DNA from: an uncultured Rikenellaceae bacterium
Lineage (GTDB): Bacteria; Bacteroidota; Bacteroidia; Bacteroidales; Rikenellaceae
DNA length: 64,000 nt
Reading direction: 5' to 3'
NCBI GenBank assembly: GCA_947040435.1
Contig: CAMRBL010000002.1
Span: 1-64,000, forward strand
Under the pieces are notes generated by a model, which saw only the letters and a list, made by a program, of their open reading frames with translations, did not search any database and had not been told where the DNA came from. Within the stretch, counting starts at the first letter, position 1; every line of letters begins with the position of its first letter. A program made the translations under genes and the position numbers. Positions 21,393 through 31,817 of the stretch are shown here, piece by piece.

Positions 21393-21429
21393 TGTTCAGT
21401 GCGTTGCCACACCGCCGCCAGAGTAGGAT
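21393..21429. repeat. GC-rich dispersed-repeat copy between acn and icd
   Basis: TGTTCAGTGCGTTGCCACACCGCCGCC resembles TGTTCAGTGCGATCACGCACCGCAGCC at 34091; GC-rich in an AT-rich setting. Confidence 0.5.
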
Positions 21430-21441
21430 CGGTCAATCAAA

Positions 21442-23691
21442 TTACCCCTTATAATTAAGGGCACTACCAGCCTTAAACCACTCGATTTGCAACTCATTGT
21501 ATGTGTGTTGCAGTTCAATAGTATCTATTGAACCATCGTTATGATTAATAGTTAGTATAATATTTTTACCTACTGAAAGATTCTCAATACCCTCAATCGC
21601 AAATTTATCACCCTCTCTAACAGTATTGTAATCCTCCTTATTAACAAACGTCAATGCAAGCATACCTTGTTTTTTGAGATTAGTCTCATGTATCCTTGCA
21701 AATGATTTCGATATAATAACTTTTACGCCAAGAAATCTTGGCTCCATAGCTGCGTGTTCACGAGAAGACCCCTCTCCGTAATTCTCCTCAGCAACTACAA
21801 TCGAGCTAACTCCGCTCTTTTTGTAGACTTTCGCAGTAGATGATACACCATCATACTCGCCGTTAAGTTGGCATAGTACAGAGTTGGTCTTTCCATTGAA
21901 ACTATTAACAGCACCCATTAAAAGGTTATCTGAAATATTCTCTAAGTGACCTCTAAATTTCAACCATGGACCAGCCATTGATATGTGGTCTGTGGTACAT
22001 TTACCCTCTGTTTTTATTAGGAGAGCCATGTCCTTAAAGTCATCCGTATTAAGTGGTGCGAATGGTTCTAGTAGTTGTAGACGTTTTGAAGTAGGTGCAA
22101 TTTTAACCTCTACTCCCGTTCCGTCACTTATAGGGTTGATATATCCGTTGTACTCTGCATTGAATCCCAATCTTGGCAACGCATCGCCTGTTGGAGCACT
22201 AAGCATAACCTCTTCGCCCTTGTCATTAGTCAAGCTATCAGTTAGAGGATTGAAACATAAATCACCCGCAATTGTAAGAGCCATAACCATCTCTGGTGAG
22301 GTTACAAATGCATGTGTGTTAGGGTTGCCATCTGCTCTTTTTGCAAAGTTTCTGTTAAATGATGTAACAATTGAATTTGCTCTATTGTTGTCATCTGTAT
22401 GACGTTTCCACTGTCCAATACATGGTCCGCAAGCGTTCGTCATAATTACTCCGCCTAGCTGTTCAAATATATCAATGAAACCATCTCTCTTAGCTGTCTC
22501 ATATACAACCATTGAGCCTGGATTGATTATTAGCTCTGCTTTTGGAGTGATTCCCAAATCAATAGCTTGCTTAGCAATAGATGCTGCACGAGCTAAATCT
22601 TGATATGAAGAGTTTGTACAAGAGCCAATCAATCCAACCTCCATCTTTCGTGGATAGTTCATCTCGATCACCTTTTTCCCAAATTCAGAGACAGAGTTTG
22701 CTGCGTCTGGAGTGAATGGACCATTTAAGTATGGTTCAAGAGATGATAGATCTATCTCAATAACTCTATCATAATATTTTTCAGGAGTCTCTGCTACCTC
22801 TATATCGGCAAATAGACACTCCTTAACTTGCGATGCTAAAAATGCAACATCATCTCTATCTGTTGCCTCTAGATAAGAAATAATATTACTATCATATGGA
22901 AAAATCGAAGTCGTAGCTCCAACTTCAGCTCCCATATTACAAATTGTTGCCTTTCCTGTTGCCGATAGTGACTTTGTACCCTCGCCAAAGTACTCTATTA
23001 TAGCGTTTGTACCACCTTTAACCGTAAGGATTCCCGTCAGTTTTAGGATAACATCTTTAGGTGCAGCCCAACCATTAAGTCTCCCCGTTAGTTTGACACC
23101 TATAATTTTAGGCATTTTTAGCTCCCATGGCATTCCTGCCATAACATCTACAGCGTCAGCTCCGCCAACACCAATAGCAATCATTCCTAAACCTCCAGCA
23201 TTTGGTGTGTGAGAGTCAGTTCCGACCATCATTCCCCCTGGAAACGCATAGTTTTCCAAAACTTCCTGATGGATAATACCAGCTCCAGGACTCCAAAATC
23301 CTAAACTATATTTGTTGGATACAGATCGTAAAAAGTCATAGACTTCACTGTTTCCCTCTTTTGCTGCTGCTAAATCTTTTTTGACTCCATTCTCCGCCTC
23401 GATGAGGTGGTCACAATGTACTGACGTTGGAACGGCAGTTTTGTTGCGTCCCGCATTCATAAATTGTAGTAGAGCCATCTGAGCTGTTGCATCTTGCATT
23501 GCAACTCTATCTGGAGAGAAGTTTACATAATCTTCACCTCTTTTGTAGCTCTTAATTGGAGTGTCTTGGTGAAGATGTGAGTATAATATCTTCTCCGTTA
23601 GAGTCATCGGATGCCCAAGATGTTCACGAGCAGACTCAACACGTTTAACTACCGAAGCGTATAACTCGGTAATCATTTCTAAATCAACCAT
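21442..23691 (-). CDS. acn: Aconitate hydratase (mitochondrial-type)
   Basis: [47 protein letters not shown]. Confidence 0.96.
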   Translation of the reverse strand: MVDLEMITELYASVVKRVESAREHLGHPMTLTEKILYSHLHQDTPIKSYKRGEDYVNFSPDRVAMQDATAQMALLQFMNAGRNKTAVPTSVHCDHLIEAENGVKKDLAAAKEGNSEVYDFLRSVSNKYSLGFWSPGAGIIHQEVLENYAFPGGMMVGTDSHTPNAGGLGMIAIGVGGADAVDVMAGMPWELKMPKIIGVKLTGRLNGWAAPKDVILKLTGILTVKGGTNAIIEYFGEGTKSLSATGKATICNMGAEVGATTSIFPYDSNIISYLEATDRDDVAFLASQVKECLFADIEVAETPEKYYDRVIEIDLSSLEPYLNGPFTPDAANSVSEFGKKVIEMNYPRKMEVGLIGSCTNSSYQDLARAASIAKQAIDLGITPKAELIINPGSMVVYETAKRDGFIDIFEQLGGVIMTNACGPCIGQWKRHTDDNNRANSIVTSFNRNFAKRADGNPNTHAFVTSPEMVMALTIAGDLCFNPLTDSLTNDKGEEVMLSAPTGDALPRLGFNAEYNGYINPISDGTGVEVKIAPTSKRLQLLEPFAPLNTDDFKDMALLIKTEGKCTTDHISMAGPWLKFRGHLENISDNLLMGAVNSFNGKTNSVLCQLNGEYDGVSSTAKVYKKSGVSSIVVAEENYGEGSSREHAAMEPRFLGVKVIISKSFARIHETNLKKQGMLALTFVNKEDYNTVREGDKFAIEGIENLSVGKNIILTINHNDGSIDTIELQHTYNELQIEWFKAGSALNYKG

Positions 23692-23798
23692 ATTTTCTTT
23701 TTCTTATACTATGTACCCATGCAAAGATATGAAAATCGTTAAAAAATTTGATATAAAAAGTGATTTTTTTTTGGTTTTTTTTAGTTTTGAGTATGATG

Positions 23799-23826
23799 GA
23801 ACTGCCTTTGGGGCTAAACTTTACAG
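23799..23826. repeat. Partial dispersed-repeat copy GAACTGCCTTTGGGGCTAAACTTTACAG
   Basis: Resembles GAACTGCCTTCGGCGAAAAACTTTATAAAG of the element at 32921. Confidence 0.5.
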
Positions 23827-23835
23827 CCTTTTATT

Positions 23836-23880
23836 AAAAAATGGTGACTTAGTTTGCTCGAAACTAGGTCACCATTTTTT
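23836..23880. terminator. Intrinsic terminator downstream of the sulfatase/LTA-synthase-like gene
   Basis: 20-bp stem with one mismatch, AAAAAATGGTGACYTAGTTT, loop GCTCG, with A/T tracts. Confidence 0.85.
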
Positions 23881-23898
23881 TTAAAGTATATATCGCTT

Positions 23899-25875
23899 TT
23901 ACTCTTTAGACTCTACCTTGTACTCGCGTTTGCGCAGTGAGTTATAGTATTGTTGAATCACAGCTTTTAATAATCGCTCATTAGCGGCAATTTCACCATT
24001 CTGTGTAGCGGAAATATCCTTCACCATAAGAGTATCACTCATTTGGAAAGCTCCTGTGATCTTGTCTGTTTGGTCATTGTATATTACCGATAGAGAGTCG
24101 CTATTAGCCACAAATGTACCTCGGTAGTTAAATACCATAGGTCTTCTACCTGGTTCATTAAATATATCTCTACCAAATGAGTAGTAAGGCTTCTCATTGC
24201 CAAGTAGACCAAGGAGTGTCGGCATGATATCCAATTGCTGGAACACACTATTATACTCTCCCGAGAGTGAGCCGTCAGGCGTATAGAACGTAGTGACAAT
24301 CTGTTGCTTTCCTCTTGGTGTTTTACTCTTGGCTGTGTATACCTCTGAAGATACATGGTCTGCAACAAAGATAAAAAGTGTATTTTGAAACCACTCATCA
24401 TTTGAGTACTTTTCAAAAAATTTACGCAATGACATATCTGTGTATGCAGCAGGTTGGTGGATCCTCGACTCACCCTTTGGTAGTACTGATTTGTAGCGTT
24501 CAGGTACGTTAAATGGGTGGTGTGATGATATAGAGAATAGTGCACTCATAAATGGCTCTTTCGTCTGAGATAGTACTTCGCCAGTATAGTCAAAAAACTC
24601 CTCATCCCATAGACCCCAATACCCATCATATGCATCCTCTCTTGTCTGGTTGTACTCATCCATAGAGTAGAGATTCTCTATTCCTGCTGACTTAGCATAG
24701 GCTTCGAAGCCCATAGAGCCTCGAGGTGATCCACAAAAGAATGCAGTCTCGTAACCTAGATCTGTCATATACTTAGGTAGTTGTTTCCCTTCGCCTAAAG
24801 ATGCAGGCATCAATACAAAAGGGGTCTTGAAAGAGGGAATAGAGCTGAGTACAGATGGAAGACCCTCAATTGATTTTGTCCCATTTGCATAACCACGCTT
24901 CATTACAAATCCACTCCTCATGAGAGAGTCCAAGAATGGAGTATATCCACCACCATCGGGATATATGTCGGGGTTTAGGTACCCTGATAACTCGGCACTA
25001 AAACTCTCAAGAACAAATATACAGATGTTTTTGCCCTTCATAGAGCCAAAATACTCTCGGTTAACTTGTGTTGTATCGACTTTGTGTATAGGTGTGAATA
25101 TCTCATTCAGCTCCTCATCGCTGAAAAATTTTGTATCTATAAACTCATTGTTCCCCGTACTTCTAAATATAGAGAAGGGGTTGCTAAGAATCATTGTTGC
25201 TTTGGCAGATGAATTTGTATATGATAGTGCATTACTCAAAGTTATAGGTCGTGTGTATCTGCTGAGACTTCCGCCCCTTACAGCCCATATTGTTGCAGTA
25301 ATTACGAGTGCCATTGTAGCGGTATGCACTATTAAGTATATCCACTTATTGTGAAGACGACTGCTGGGTGTTCCGCACAGCTTCCAGCCATACCAGATCA
25401 TCGAAACTAGAGCGATCCATAGGATGATAAGATACCAGTTCTCTACTGCAAATTGCCCTATAAGTAGAGCTGTATTGCTATTATCCGCAAAGAATATATC
25501 TCCAGATGTAAACCTAGATTGTGTATATCTAAAATATACAATGTCCGATAGATTCACCGCAATAACTAGTGCCGATACAATTATAGTGTAGCTTTTGAGT
25601 ATTGTCTGCCACCATCTCTGCTCTACAAAACGAAACGGGAGTACAGATAGTAGAATAAGTGCTCCAAAGGCGTAGATTATTGATATAGTATCAAACTGTG
25701 TCGCCCCTTTTAGAAGTTGCCAAGCTTCACCATCCTCCATTGCTCCAACAATAGAGGAGTTATAGATGTAGAACGCTGCTCTGCATATAAAAAGAGCTAC
25801 GTAGATTAGCCCAAGGCGTTTGAGTAGAATTAATATATTGCTACCCCAAATTGTTTTAAATATCTCTTTATTCAT
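23899..25875 (-). CDS. LTA-synthase-like membrane sulfatase/phosphoethanolamine-type transferase (alkaline phosphatase superfamily)
   Basis: N-terminal TM helices; VLESFSAELSGY, NGTKSIEGLPSVLSSIPS, FVADHVS. Confidence 0.88.
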   Translation of the reverse strand: MNKEIFKTIWGSNILILLKRLGLIYVALFICRAAFYIYNSSIVGAMEDGEAWQLLKGATQFDTISIIYAFGALILLSVLPFRFVEQRWWQTILKSYTIIVSALVIAVNLSDIVYFRYTQSRFTSGDIFFADNSNTALLIGQFAVENWYLIILWIALVSMIWYGWKLCGTPSSRLHNKWIYLIVHTATMALVITATIWAVRGGSLSRYTRPITLSNALSYTNSSAKATMILSNPFSIFRSTGNNEFIDTKFFSDEELNEIFTPIHKVDTTQVNREYFGSMKGKNICIFVLESFSAELSGYLNPDIYPDGGGYTPFLDSLMRSGFVMKRGYANGTKSIEGLPSVLSSIPSFKTPFVLMPASLGEGKQLPKYMTDLGYETAFFCGSPRGSMGFEAYAKSAGIENLYSMDEYNQTREDAYDGYWGLWDEEFFDYTGEVLSQTKEPFMSALFSISSHHPFNVPERYKSVLPKGESRIHQPAAYTDMSLRKFFEKYSNDEWFQNTLFIFVADHVSSEVYTAKSKTPRGKQQIVTTFYTPDGSLSGEYNSVFQQLDIMPTLLGLLGNEKPYYSFGRDIFNEPGRRPMVFNYRGTFVANSDSLSVIYNDQTDKITGAFQMSDTLMVKDISATQNGEIAANERLLKAVIQQYYNSLRKREYKVESKE

Positions 25876-26698
25876 ACTTTTTATTACTTCCTTTTATTAT
25901 TATTTCTGGAGTGTGATATACTCTTGAATCCCTCGGAACACTCGCTGTAAGCCATACATTACCTCCAATTATAGTGTTCTTGCCAATTGTCGTTTCCCCT
26001 CCTAGTATCGTGCTTCCTGCATATATAATAACATCATCCTCTATTTTAGGGTGACGTCTTACTCCGCTTAGAGTTTTGTTAACAAATATTGCCCCTAGAG
26101 TAACTCCTTGGTAAATTTTTACTCTATTTCCGATAATTGTCGTCTCACCTATGACTATGCCAGTTCCGTGGTCAATATATAGATTACTTCCTATTGTTGC
26201 TCCAGGGTGTATGTCAATGCCCGTTTGTGAGTGTGCGTATTCAGATATTATTCTCGGAAATACAGGTACATCCAACTTGTAAAGTACATTCGCAAATCGG
26301 TATATCATAACGGAATAGAATCCAGGATAACATAAAATAACCTCTTCTGCGCTATCTGAAGCAGGGTCATTAGATCTGTATATCTCTGCATCTTTTAATA
26401 GACGAGTGTATATTAATGGTATTTCGTTAAAAAAGTTATCAACAATATCATGGCAATTACAGCCATTTTCATCTTTTTTGCATAGTGGATATATGATTTT
26501 AAGCAGATGCTCTTGAAGAACTTCCCATCTTAATTCTGTCTCCTTTAGTGATAGAGGTTTCTTATCTCGTATCGGGAAAAGTGTAGCCACAAGAAGATCT
26601 ATAAATGATCGTGATTCAATTGTTGATGGTACTTCCCGACAGAATGCTTGAGTCATCTTGTATAGTCTTGCGGGAAAATTTTTTGTATTGAAGGTCAT
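25868..26698 (-). CDS. cysE: Serine O-acetyltransferase
   Basis: Left-handed beta-helix hexapeptides: GIDIHPGATIGSNLYIDHGTGIVIGETTIIGN. Confidence 0.93.
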   Translation of the reverse strand: MTFNTKNFPARLYKMTQAFCREVPSTIESRSFIDLLVATLFPIRDKKPLSLKETELRWEVLQEHLLKIIYPLCKKDENGCNCHDIVDNFFNEIPLIYTRLLKDAEIYRSNDPASDSAEEVILCYPGFYSVMIYRFANVLYKLDVPVFPRIISEYAHSQTGIDIHPGATIGSNLYIDHGTGIVIGETTIIGNRVKIYQGVTLGAIFVNKTLSGVRRHPKIEDDVIIYAGSTILGGETTIGKNTIIGGNVWLTASVPRDSRVYHTPEIIIKGSNKKYE

Positions 26699-26734
26699 AA
26701 ACTACCTATTGATATAGTATTAAGTCAAATATAC

Positions 26735-26769
26735 GAAGAGAGCCATCCTGCATGGGCAGCTCTCTTCGA
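26735..26769. terminator. Stem-loop CGAAGAGAGC...GCTCTCTTCG between DUF4837 gene and cysE
   Basis: 10-bp perfect stem in the gap downstream of the DUF4837 gene end side and upstream region of cysE. Confidence 0.5.
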
Positions 26770-26787
26770 GAAAATTGTTAAATAAAT

Positions 26788-27816
26788 TTATTCTGCTTTA
26801 GTTGAGTCTGCCGACGTTGCTTGCTTTTTTGTTGTGTCAGGAAACTTAACTGTATATATTAGATTCTCTAATTGTCTCATGAAATTTCTTTTCCCTTTGT
26901 CGGGAGAGTATACATAACAGTCAATACATACAACTCTTTGATTTTGTTTGTCTATTGTAGAGTAGCTTACGAATGGTCCTCCCATAAAATCCTTGGTTAC
27001 TTCCCAAAATCCACGAACTTCAGCCCAAGCTCTGTTGTTGATCTTCTGGTACTTAATATCTGGTTCAATATCTGCAGTTGTCATATGTGTCCCATCATTT
27101 TGCCCCGGTATTAAAGTTGTGAATTTATTGCGCTTGTCAACTATGTTATTAAGCTTGAAAACATCTATTCCTGTGTATGGGTACTCGTAGATGATTATAC
27201 CTAAGCTACTTAATGGATATTCGTTTGTTATCCACATAAATCCATCGGCTTCTTTACGTATATCAAATCCTTGAGGTATTTTCATTGAGAAGTCAAATTT
27301 TGCTTGAATTTCTTTGTGTAGTTGAGATACATAGTGACGTTCGTTTGTCTCTATCGCTCTATCTCTCTCGGCCATCATAAATACGTGTAGTAGTTGTTTG
27401 CGGTTTTCCCACAAATAACTTGCCAGTGATGACTCATTTGCAGCGGATACACTCACAATGATTTGCGGCTCTGCATAGACATTATATTGAACACTCATTG
27501 AGGGCTTAGTGTACTTATCTCCAGTGTTAACAATAAGTTGATTTCTGTGGCGAGGTACAAGGTTTGTATATGCAACAGGGTTTATTCTTAGAAGGTCAAA
27601 GTGTGGCTCAGTTTGATTCAACATAGCTATTGGAGCTCCTAGAATTAATTTTAAAGTGTCACCAAGTCCACTCTCCCATTTAGGTTGAGAGCACACAACA
27701 AACATCTCATATAGAGCACCTTGTGAATCAGGTTTGGTTTTAACCACTTGATCTTTACACGAGTGTATAGATAGTATTGATAGGATAGCGATTAGAAATT
27801 GGAATATCTTTTTCAT
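26788..27816 (-). CDS. DUF4837 family lipoprotein
   Basis: Lipobox-like LSIHSCKD; GALYEMFVVCSQPKWESGLGDTL resembles DUF4837. Confidence 0.75.
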   Translation of the reverse strand: MKKIFQFLIAILSILSIHSCKDQVVKTKPDSQGALYEMFVVCSQPKWESGLGDTLKLILGAPIAMLNQTEPHFDLLRINPVAYTNLVPRHRNQLIVNTGDKYTKPSMSVQYNVYAEPQIIVSVSAANESSLASYLWENRKQLLHVFMMAERDRAIETNERHYVSQLHKEIQAKFDFSMKIPQGFDIRKEADGFMWITNEYPLSSLGIIIYEYPYTGIDVFKLNNIVDKRNKFTTLIPGQNDGTHMTTADIEPDIKYQKINNRAWAEVRGFWEVTKDFMGGPFVSYSTIDKQNQRVVCIDCYVYSPDKGKRNFMRQLENLIYTVKFPDTTKKQATSADSTKAE

Positions 27817-28077
27817 AATAATATATTTTAGTAGTTGATTTTATTAGCATGGATATGCAAATGTATTATTTTTATTCAAAAAAAGCAGTCTATTTGCCCG
27901 ATTATTTTTCGATAAAATTGGTGTGTAAATGAAATTTGTATGAAAATAAAAGAAACACATCTCTCCTATGGCTGAGTAATTCATATTTTTGACTACATTT
28001 GTTTGATATGCAGAGTATTAATTTTGATAATTCTCTGAATTAGATTTACTTTGCACCTTAATCTGTTATTGGACGTT

Positions 28078-28686
28078 ATGAGATTTACACCACCAAAATT
28101 TTTAAAGCGTCTTATGCCATCCTTGATTTGGAGTATGGAGGGTGAAGATGATGTGTTCCTTACATTTGATGATGGACCTACGCCAGGTATTACGGAGTGG
28201 ATATTGGATGCGTTATCGAAACATAATGCTAAAGCAACTTTTTTCTGTTTGGGCAAGAATGTAGAGCAATATCCTGATCTATATCAGATGATATTGGATG
28301 GAGGTCATAAGGTTGGGAATCACACTTATAGTCATCAAAAGGGTTGGTCTATGAGTGTGGAGAGATATATTGAAGATGTTGATTTTGCTAACCAATATAT
28401 TCACTCTGATCTTTTTCGTCCACCGTATGGACGTATAAAACCTGCGCAAGCAAGAATGCTAAGTGAAAGATATAGCCTGATTATGTGGGATGTGTTGAGT
28501 CAGGATTATAGTAATTTGATATCACCTCGTACTTGTCTTCGTAATGTGACAAAACACGTTCAACCTGGATCTATTGTCGTATTTCATGACTCTCTAAAGT
28601 CTTTTAGAAATTTGAAATATGCACTCCCTCGCTCCTTGGATCATATTCATAAGATGGGGTGGAGTTGCTCGATACTTGAACCTTAA
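28078..28686 (+). CDS. Polysaccharide deacetylase (NodB/CE4) family
   Basis: LTFDDGPTPGITEWILDAL, GHKVGNHTYSH, RPPYGR. Confidence 0.93.
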   Translation: MRFTPPKFLKRLMPSLIWSMEGEDDVFLTFDDGPTPGITEWILDALSKHNAKATFFCLGKNVEQYPDLYQMILDGGHKVGNHTYSHQKGWSMSVERYIEDVDFANQYIHSDLFRPPYGRIKPAQARMLSERYSLIMWDVLSQDYSNLISPRTCLRNVTKHVQPGSIVVFHDSLKSFRNLKYALPRSLDHIHKMGWSCSILEP

Positions 28687-28738
28687 ATATCCTAAACACT
28701 TTGAGAGGAGTGTAGTTGTAACGTAAGTTCTGAAAACT

Positions 28739-29293
28739 ATGAAAATTATTATTGCTGTAACTGGAGCTAGTGGATCTGTATATGCGAGACAACTAGTGGA
28801 AAGTATATTAAAAAATAAAGAGGTCAAGGAGGTTGCTTTAATCGTAAGTAGATGTGGCGATGAGGTGATGAAATATGAAGAGAATGAGATCGCTATGGAT
28901 GATCCTCGCATCACAAAATACGATAATAATGATATGTTCTCCCCCGTTGCCTCTGGATCTGCGGGATACGACGCAATGGTTGTAACTCCATGCTCTATGG
29001 GGACGTTGAGCCGTATTGCTATGGGAACTTCAAGTGATCTACTCTCACGTGCTGCGGATGTGATGCTTAAAGAGAGACGTCGTTTAATATTAGTAACACG
29101 AGAGACGCCATTAAGTATGATACATCTGCGTAACATGCTTTCTGTAACCGAGAGTGGTGCAGTCGTTCTGCCCGCTTCACCATCGTTTTATAGCCACCCA
29201 AAGAGTATTGAAGAGGTTTGTATGACGGTTACAGAGAGAGTTATACAATTATTGGGTATCGAAGCACCACATTTTAATTGGGGACATAGATAA
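28739..29293 (+). CDS. ubiX: Flavin prenyltransferase UbiX
   Basis: IIIAVTGASGSVYARQLVE, VVTPCSMGTLSRIAMGTSSDLLSRAADVMLKERR. Confidence 0.94.
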   Translation: MKIIIAVTGASGSVYARQLVESILKNKEVKEVALIVSRCGDEVMKYEENEIAMDDPRITKYDNNDMFSPVASGSAGYDAMVVTPCSMGTLSRIAMGTSSDLLSRAADVMLKERRRLILVTRETPLSMIHLRNMLSVTESGAVVLPASPSFYSHPKSIEEVCMTVTERVIQLLGIEAPHFNWGHR

Positions 29294-29420
29294 TTATGTC
29301 TACTGTGGGGGCGTAGACAATGGAGATTAAATTAAGATGTAATTTTTCTTGTTGATATTTTTATTACCTTTGTAAATGTATTAAGATTATTGAAATTAAT
29401 TAAACAAAAATATACTACTA

Positions 29421-29987
29421 ATGGCAACTACTGCAGACATTAAAAATGGAATGTGTATTGAGTATAATGGTAAAACATTCTCAATCGTTGAATTCCAACA
29501 CGTTAAGCCAGGTAAAGGACCTGCTTTTGTAAGAACAAAGTTAAAAAACTTAGAAAATGGTCGTGTTATAGATAACACATTTACAGCGGGAGAGAAGATC
29601 GAACTTGTACGTGTGGAGCGTCGTCCATATCAGTTCTTATATGATGATGATATGGGTAGCAACTTTATGCATACAGAGACTTTTGAACAAATTGTGATTC
29701 AAAAAGATCTTATTCATAATGCAGATCTTATGGGCGAAGGTCAGGTTGTGGAAGTTATGTTCCACACAGAGAAAGATGTTGTATTATCTGCGGAACTTCC
29801 AGCAGTGGTTGATATGGAAGTTGAGTATACTGAGCCAGGAATCAAAGGTGATACTGCATCGACAAACTCTTTGAAGCCTGCAACTATGAATACTGGAGCA
29901 ATAGTTCGTGTTCCTCTATTTATTAAGACGGGAGAGAAGATTCGTGTTGATACTCGTAACCGTGAGTATTATGAGAGAATAAAGTAG
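29421..29987 (+). CDS. efp: Elongation factor P
   Basis: [43 protein letters not shown]. Confidence 0.97.
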   Translation: MATTADIKNGMCIEYNGKTFSIVEFQHVKPGKGPAFVRTKLKNLENGRVIDNTFTAGEKIELVRVERRPYQFLYDDDMGSNFMHTETFEQIVIQKDLIHNADLMGEGQVVEVMFHTEKDVVLSAELPAVVDMEVEYTEPGIKGDTASTNSLKPATMNTGAIVRVPLFIKTGEKIRVDTRNREYYERIK

Positions 29988-30008
29988 GTTATACTTTATA
30001 TATAATAA

Positions 30009-30046
30009 AAAAGAGGTCGTTCTAATTGTTTAGAACGACCTCTTTT
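30009..30046. terminator. Bidirectional terminator between efp and ferredoxin
   Basis: 17-bp perfect stem AAAAGAGGTCGTTCTAA with TTGT loop. Confidence 0.9.
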
Positions 30047-30060
30047 ATTTTGAATCTCAA

Positions 30061-30228
30061 TTAAGCTTGAGTGATTGCTTCTGTTGGGCAAGCACCCGCA
30101 CAAGAACCACAATCAGTACAAACTTCAGGGTCAATCATATAAATATCTCCTGCTGAGATAGCCTCTACTGGGCACTCATCGATACATGTACCACAAGCGA
30201 TACAGTCGTCATTAATAATATAAGCCAT
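30061..30228 (-). CDS. 2[4Fe-4S] ferredoxin, 55 aa (not in the ORF track)
   Basis: Manual translation MAYIINDDCIACGTCIDECPVEAISAGDIYMIDPEVCTDCGSCAGACPTEAITQA*; two CxxCxxCxxxCP motifs. Confidence 0.96.
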   Translation of the reverse strand: MAYIINDDCIACGTCIDECPVEAISAGDIYMIDPEVCTDCGSCAGACPTEAITQA

Positions 30229-30361
30229 TTTCTTTTAATATTAGTTGTTAAACATATGCACTACAAAAGTATTAAACTTTTTCTAATTCAAAAATAAATT
30301 GTATTATAAACTGATAAAAAAATTATCAGCTTTATTGAAAAATACATTATTTTATCCTAGA

Positions 30362-31633
30362 TTACTTTATAGTATCAAATCTAGTGTATGGTACTAATAC
30401 TTCTGGAATCTTAATTCCATCAGGAGTCTGGTTGTTCTCTAATAGCGCAGCTACAATTCTTGGTAGAGCTAAAGAACTACCATTCAATGTGTGTGCTAAT
30501 TGTGTCTTCTTGTTCGCATCCTTATATCTAAGCTTTAATCTATTTGCTTGGAAAGATTCAAAATTAGATACCGAAGATACCTCTAACCACATCTTCTGTG
30601 CAGCAGAATATACCTCAAAGTCATATGTAATAGCTGACGTAAAACTCATGTCTCCACTACATAGGCGAAGGATTCTGTATGGTAGACCCAAGCTCTTTAT
30701 TAACGCTTCAACGTGTGCAACCATTCCATCTAGTGCTGCGTATGAGTTATCTGGGTGAGAAATCTGTACGATTTCAACCTTGTCGAATTGGTGAAGTCTA
30801 TTCAACCCTCTTACATCCTTACCATAAGATCCAGCCTCACGTCTGAAACATGGAGTGTAGGCAGTAAGTTTGATTGGAAAATCTTTCTCTTCAACAATTA
30901 CATCTCTATATATATTAGTAATAGGAACCTCTGCTGTTGGAATTAAGTAGAAATTGTCTTGTGTAGCGTGATACATCTGACCCTCTTTGTCTGGAAGTTG
31001 TCCTGTTCCAAAACCCGACGCTTCGTTAACCATAATTGGAGGCATAACCTCAGTGTAGCCACCTGCAATATTGTGATCTAAAAAGTAGGTAATAAGTGCA
31101 CGTTGTAGTGCTGCTCCTTGACCCTTGTAGACAGGAAAACCTGCGCCAGTTAATTTCACTCCTAGCTCAAAATCTATGATGTCATACTTTTTTGTTAACT
31201 CCCAATGTGGAAGTGCACTATCATCTAATTGAGGGATATTATCCGTCTCTTTTAGAATTATATTATCCTTTGCGCTATTTCCTTTAGGAACTATTGCTGC
31301 TGGAAAGTTAGGCAATAATACAATCTCTGCATTAAGAGCTTCAACTACACTCTTTAGATCTTCGTCCAAAGATTTAGATTGCTCTTTTAGCTCCGCTGTA
31401 CGTGCCTTTAAAACATCCGCTTCATCTCTCTTACCCTGCGCATATAGACCACCGATACTCTTGGCGATAGAATTCTGCTCAGCTAGAAGTGCTTCTGCTT
31501 CAGCTTGAATGGCTTTACGTTTGTCATCAAGAGTTTCAATTCTTTCAATTGCTGCAACAGCATCAACACCTTTGATTGAAAGGCGCTCTATTGCAAACTC
31601 TTTATTATCCCTTATCTGCTTTAAAGTTAACAT
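30362..31633 (-). CDS. serS: Seryl-tRNA synthetase
   Basis: MLTLKQIRDNKEFAIERL, class II motifs, TAEVPITNIY. Confidence 0.97.
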   Translation of the reverse strand: MLTLKQIRDNKEFAIERLSIKGVDAVAAIERIETLDDKRKAIQAEAEALLAEQNSIAKSIGGLYAQGKRDEADVLKARTAELKEQSKSLDEDLKSVVEALNAEIVLLPNFPAAIVPKGNSAKDNIILKETDNIPQLDDSALPHWELTKKYDIIDFELGVKLTGAGFPVYKGQGAALQRALITYFLDHNIAGGYTEVMPPIMVNEASGFGTGQLPDKEGQMYHATQDNFYLIPTAEVPITNIYRDVIVEEKDFPIKLTAYTPCFRREAGSYGKDVRGLNRLHQFDKVEIVQISHPDNSYAALDGMVAHVEALIKSLGLPYRILRLCSGDMSFTSAITYDFEVYSAAQKMWLEVSSVSNFESFQANRLKLRYKDANKKTQLAHTLNGSSLALPRIVAALLENNQTPDGIKIPEVLVPYTRFDTIK

Positions 31634-31742
31634 CTTATATTTTTAATATTTAAATTATAATCAACTATACTACAAAGGTATTATTTTTTTTGTTAGGTTG
31701 TTCCAATACTTAGAAAAATTAAGAGGGAGTATTGTCTAATGA

Positions 31743-31798
31743 AGTTGCCCTACTCGGGTGGAACTGCGATCATGCAGCTCCACCCGAGTAGGGCAACT
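31743..31798. repeat. 56-bp REP-like hairpin with 25-bp arms (one mismatch), loop GATCAT
   Basis: AGTTGCCCTACTCGGGTGGAACTGC-GATCAT-GCAGCTCCACCCGAGTAGGGCAACT; no T-tract on the ddh-downstream side. Confidence 0.85.
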
Positions 31799-31817
31799 CT
31801 ATATAATATAGTTTGTA

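Noticed and set aside
21983-22402. 139-aa ORF antisense to acn (and similar antisense ORFs in pfkA, hydF, meaB, oadB, efp-region genes)
   Set aside because: Shadow ORFs of strongly supported genes; no independent evidence of coding.
24084-24545. 153-aa ORF inside the sulfatase/LTA-synthase-like gene
   Set aside because: Same-strand out-of-frame ORF nested in a well-supported CDS, no recognisable protein features.
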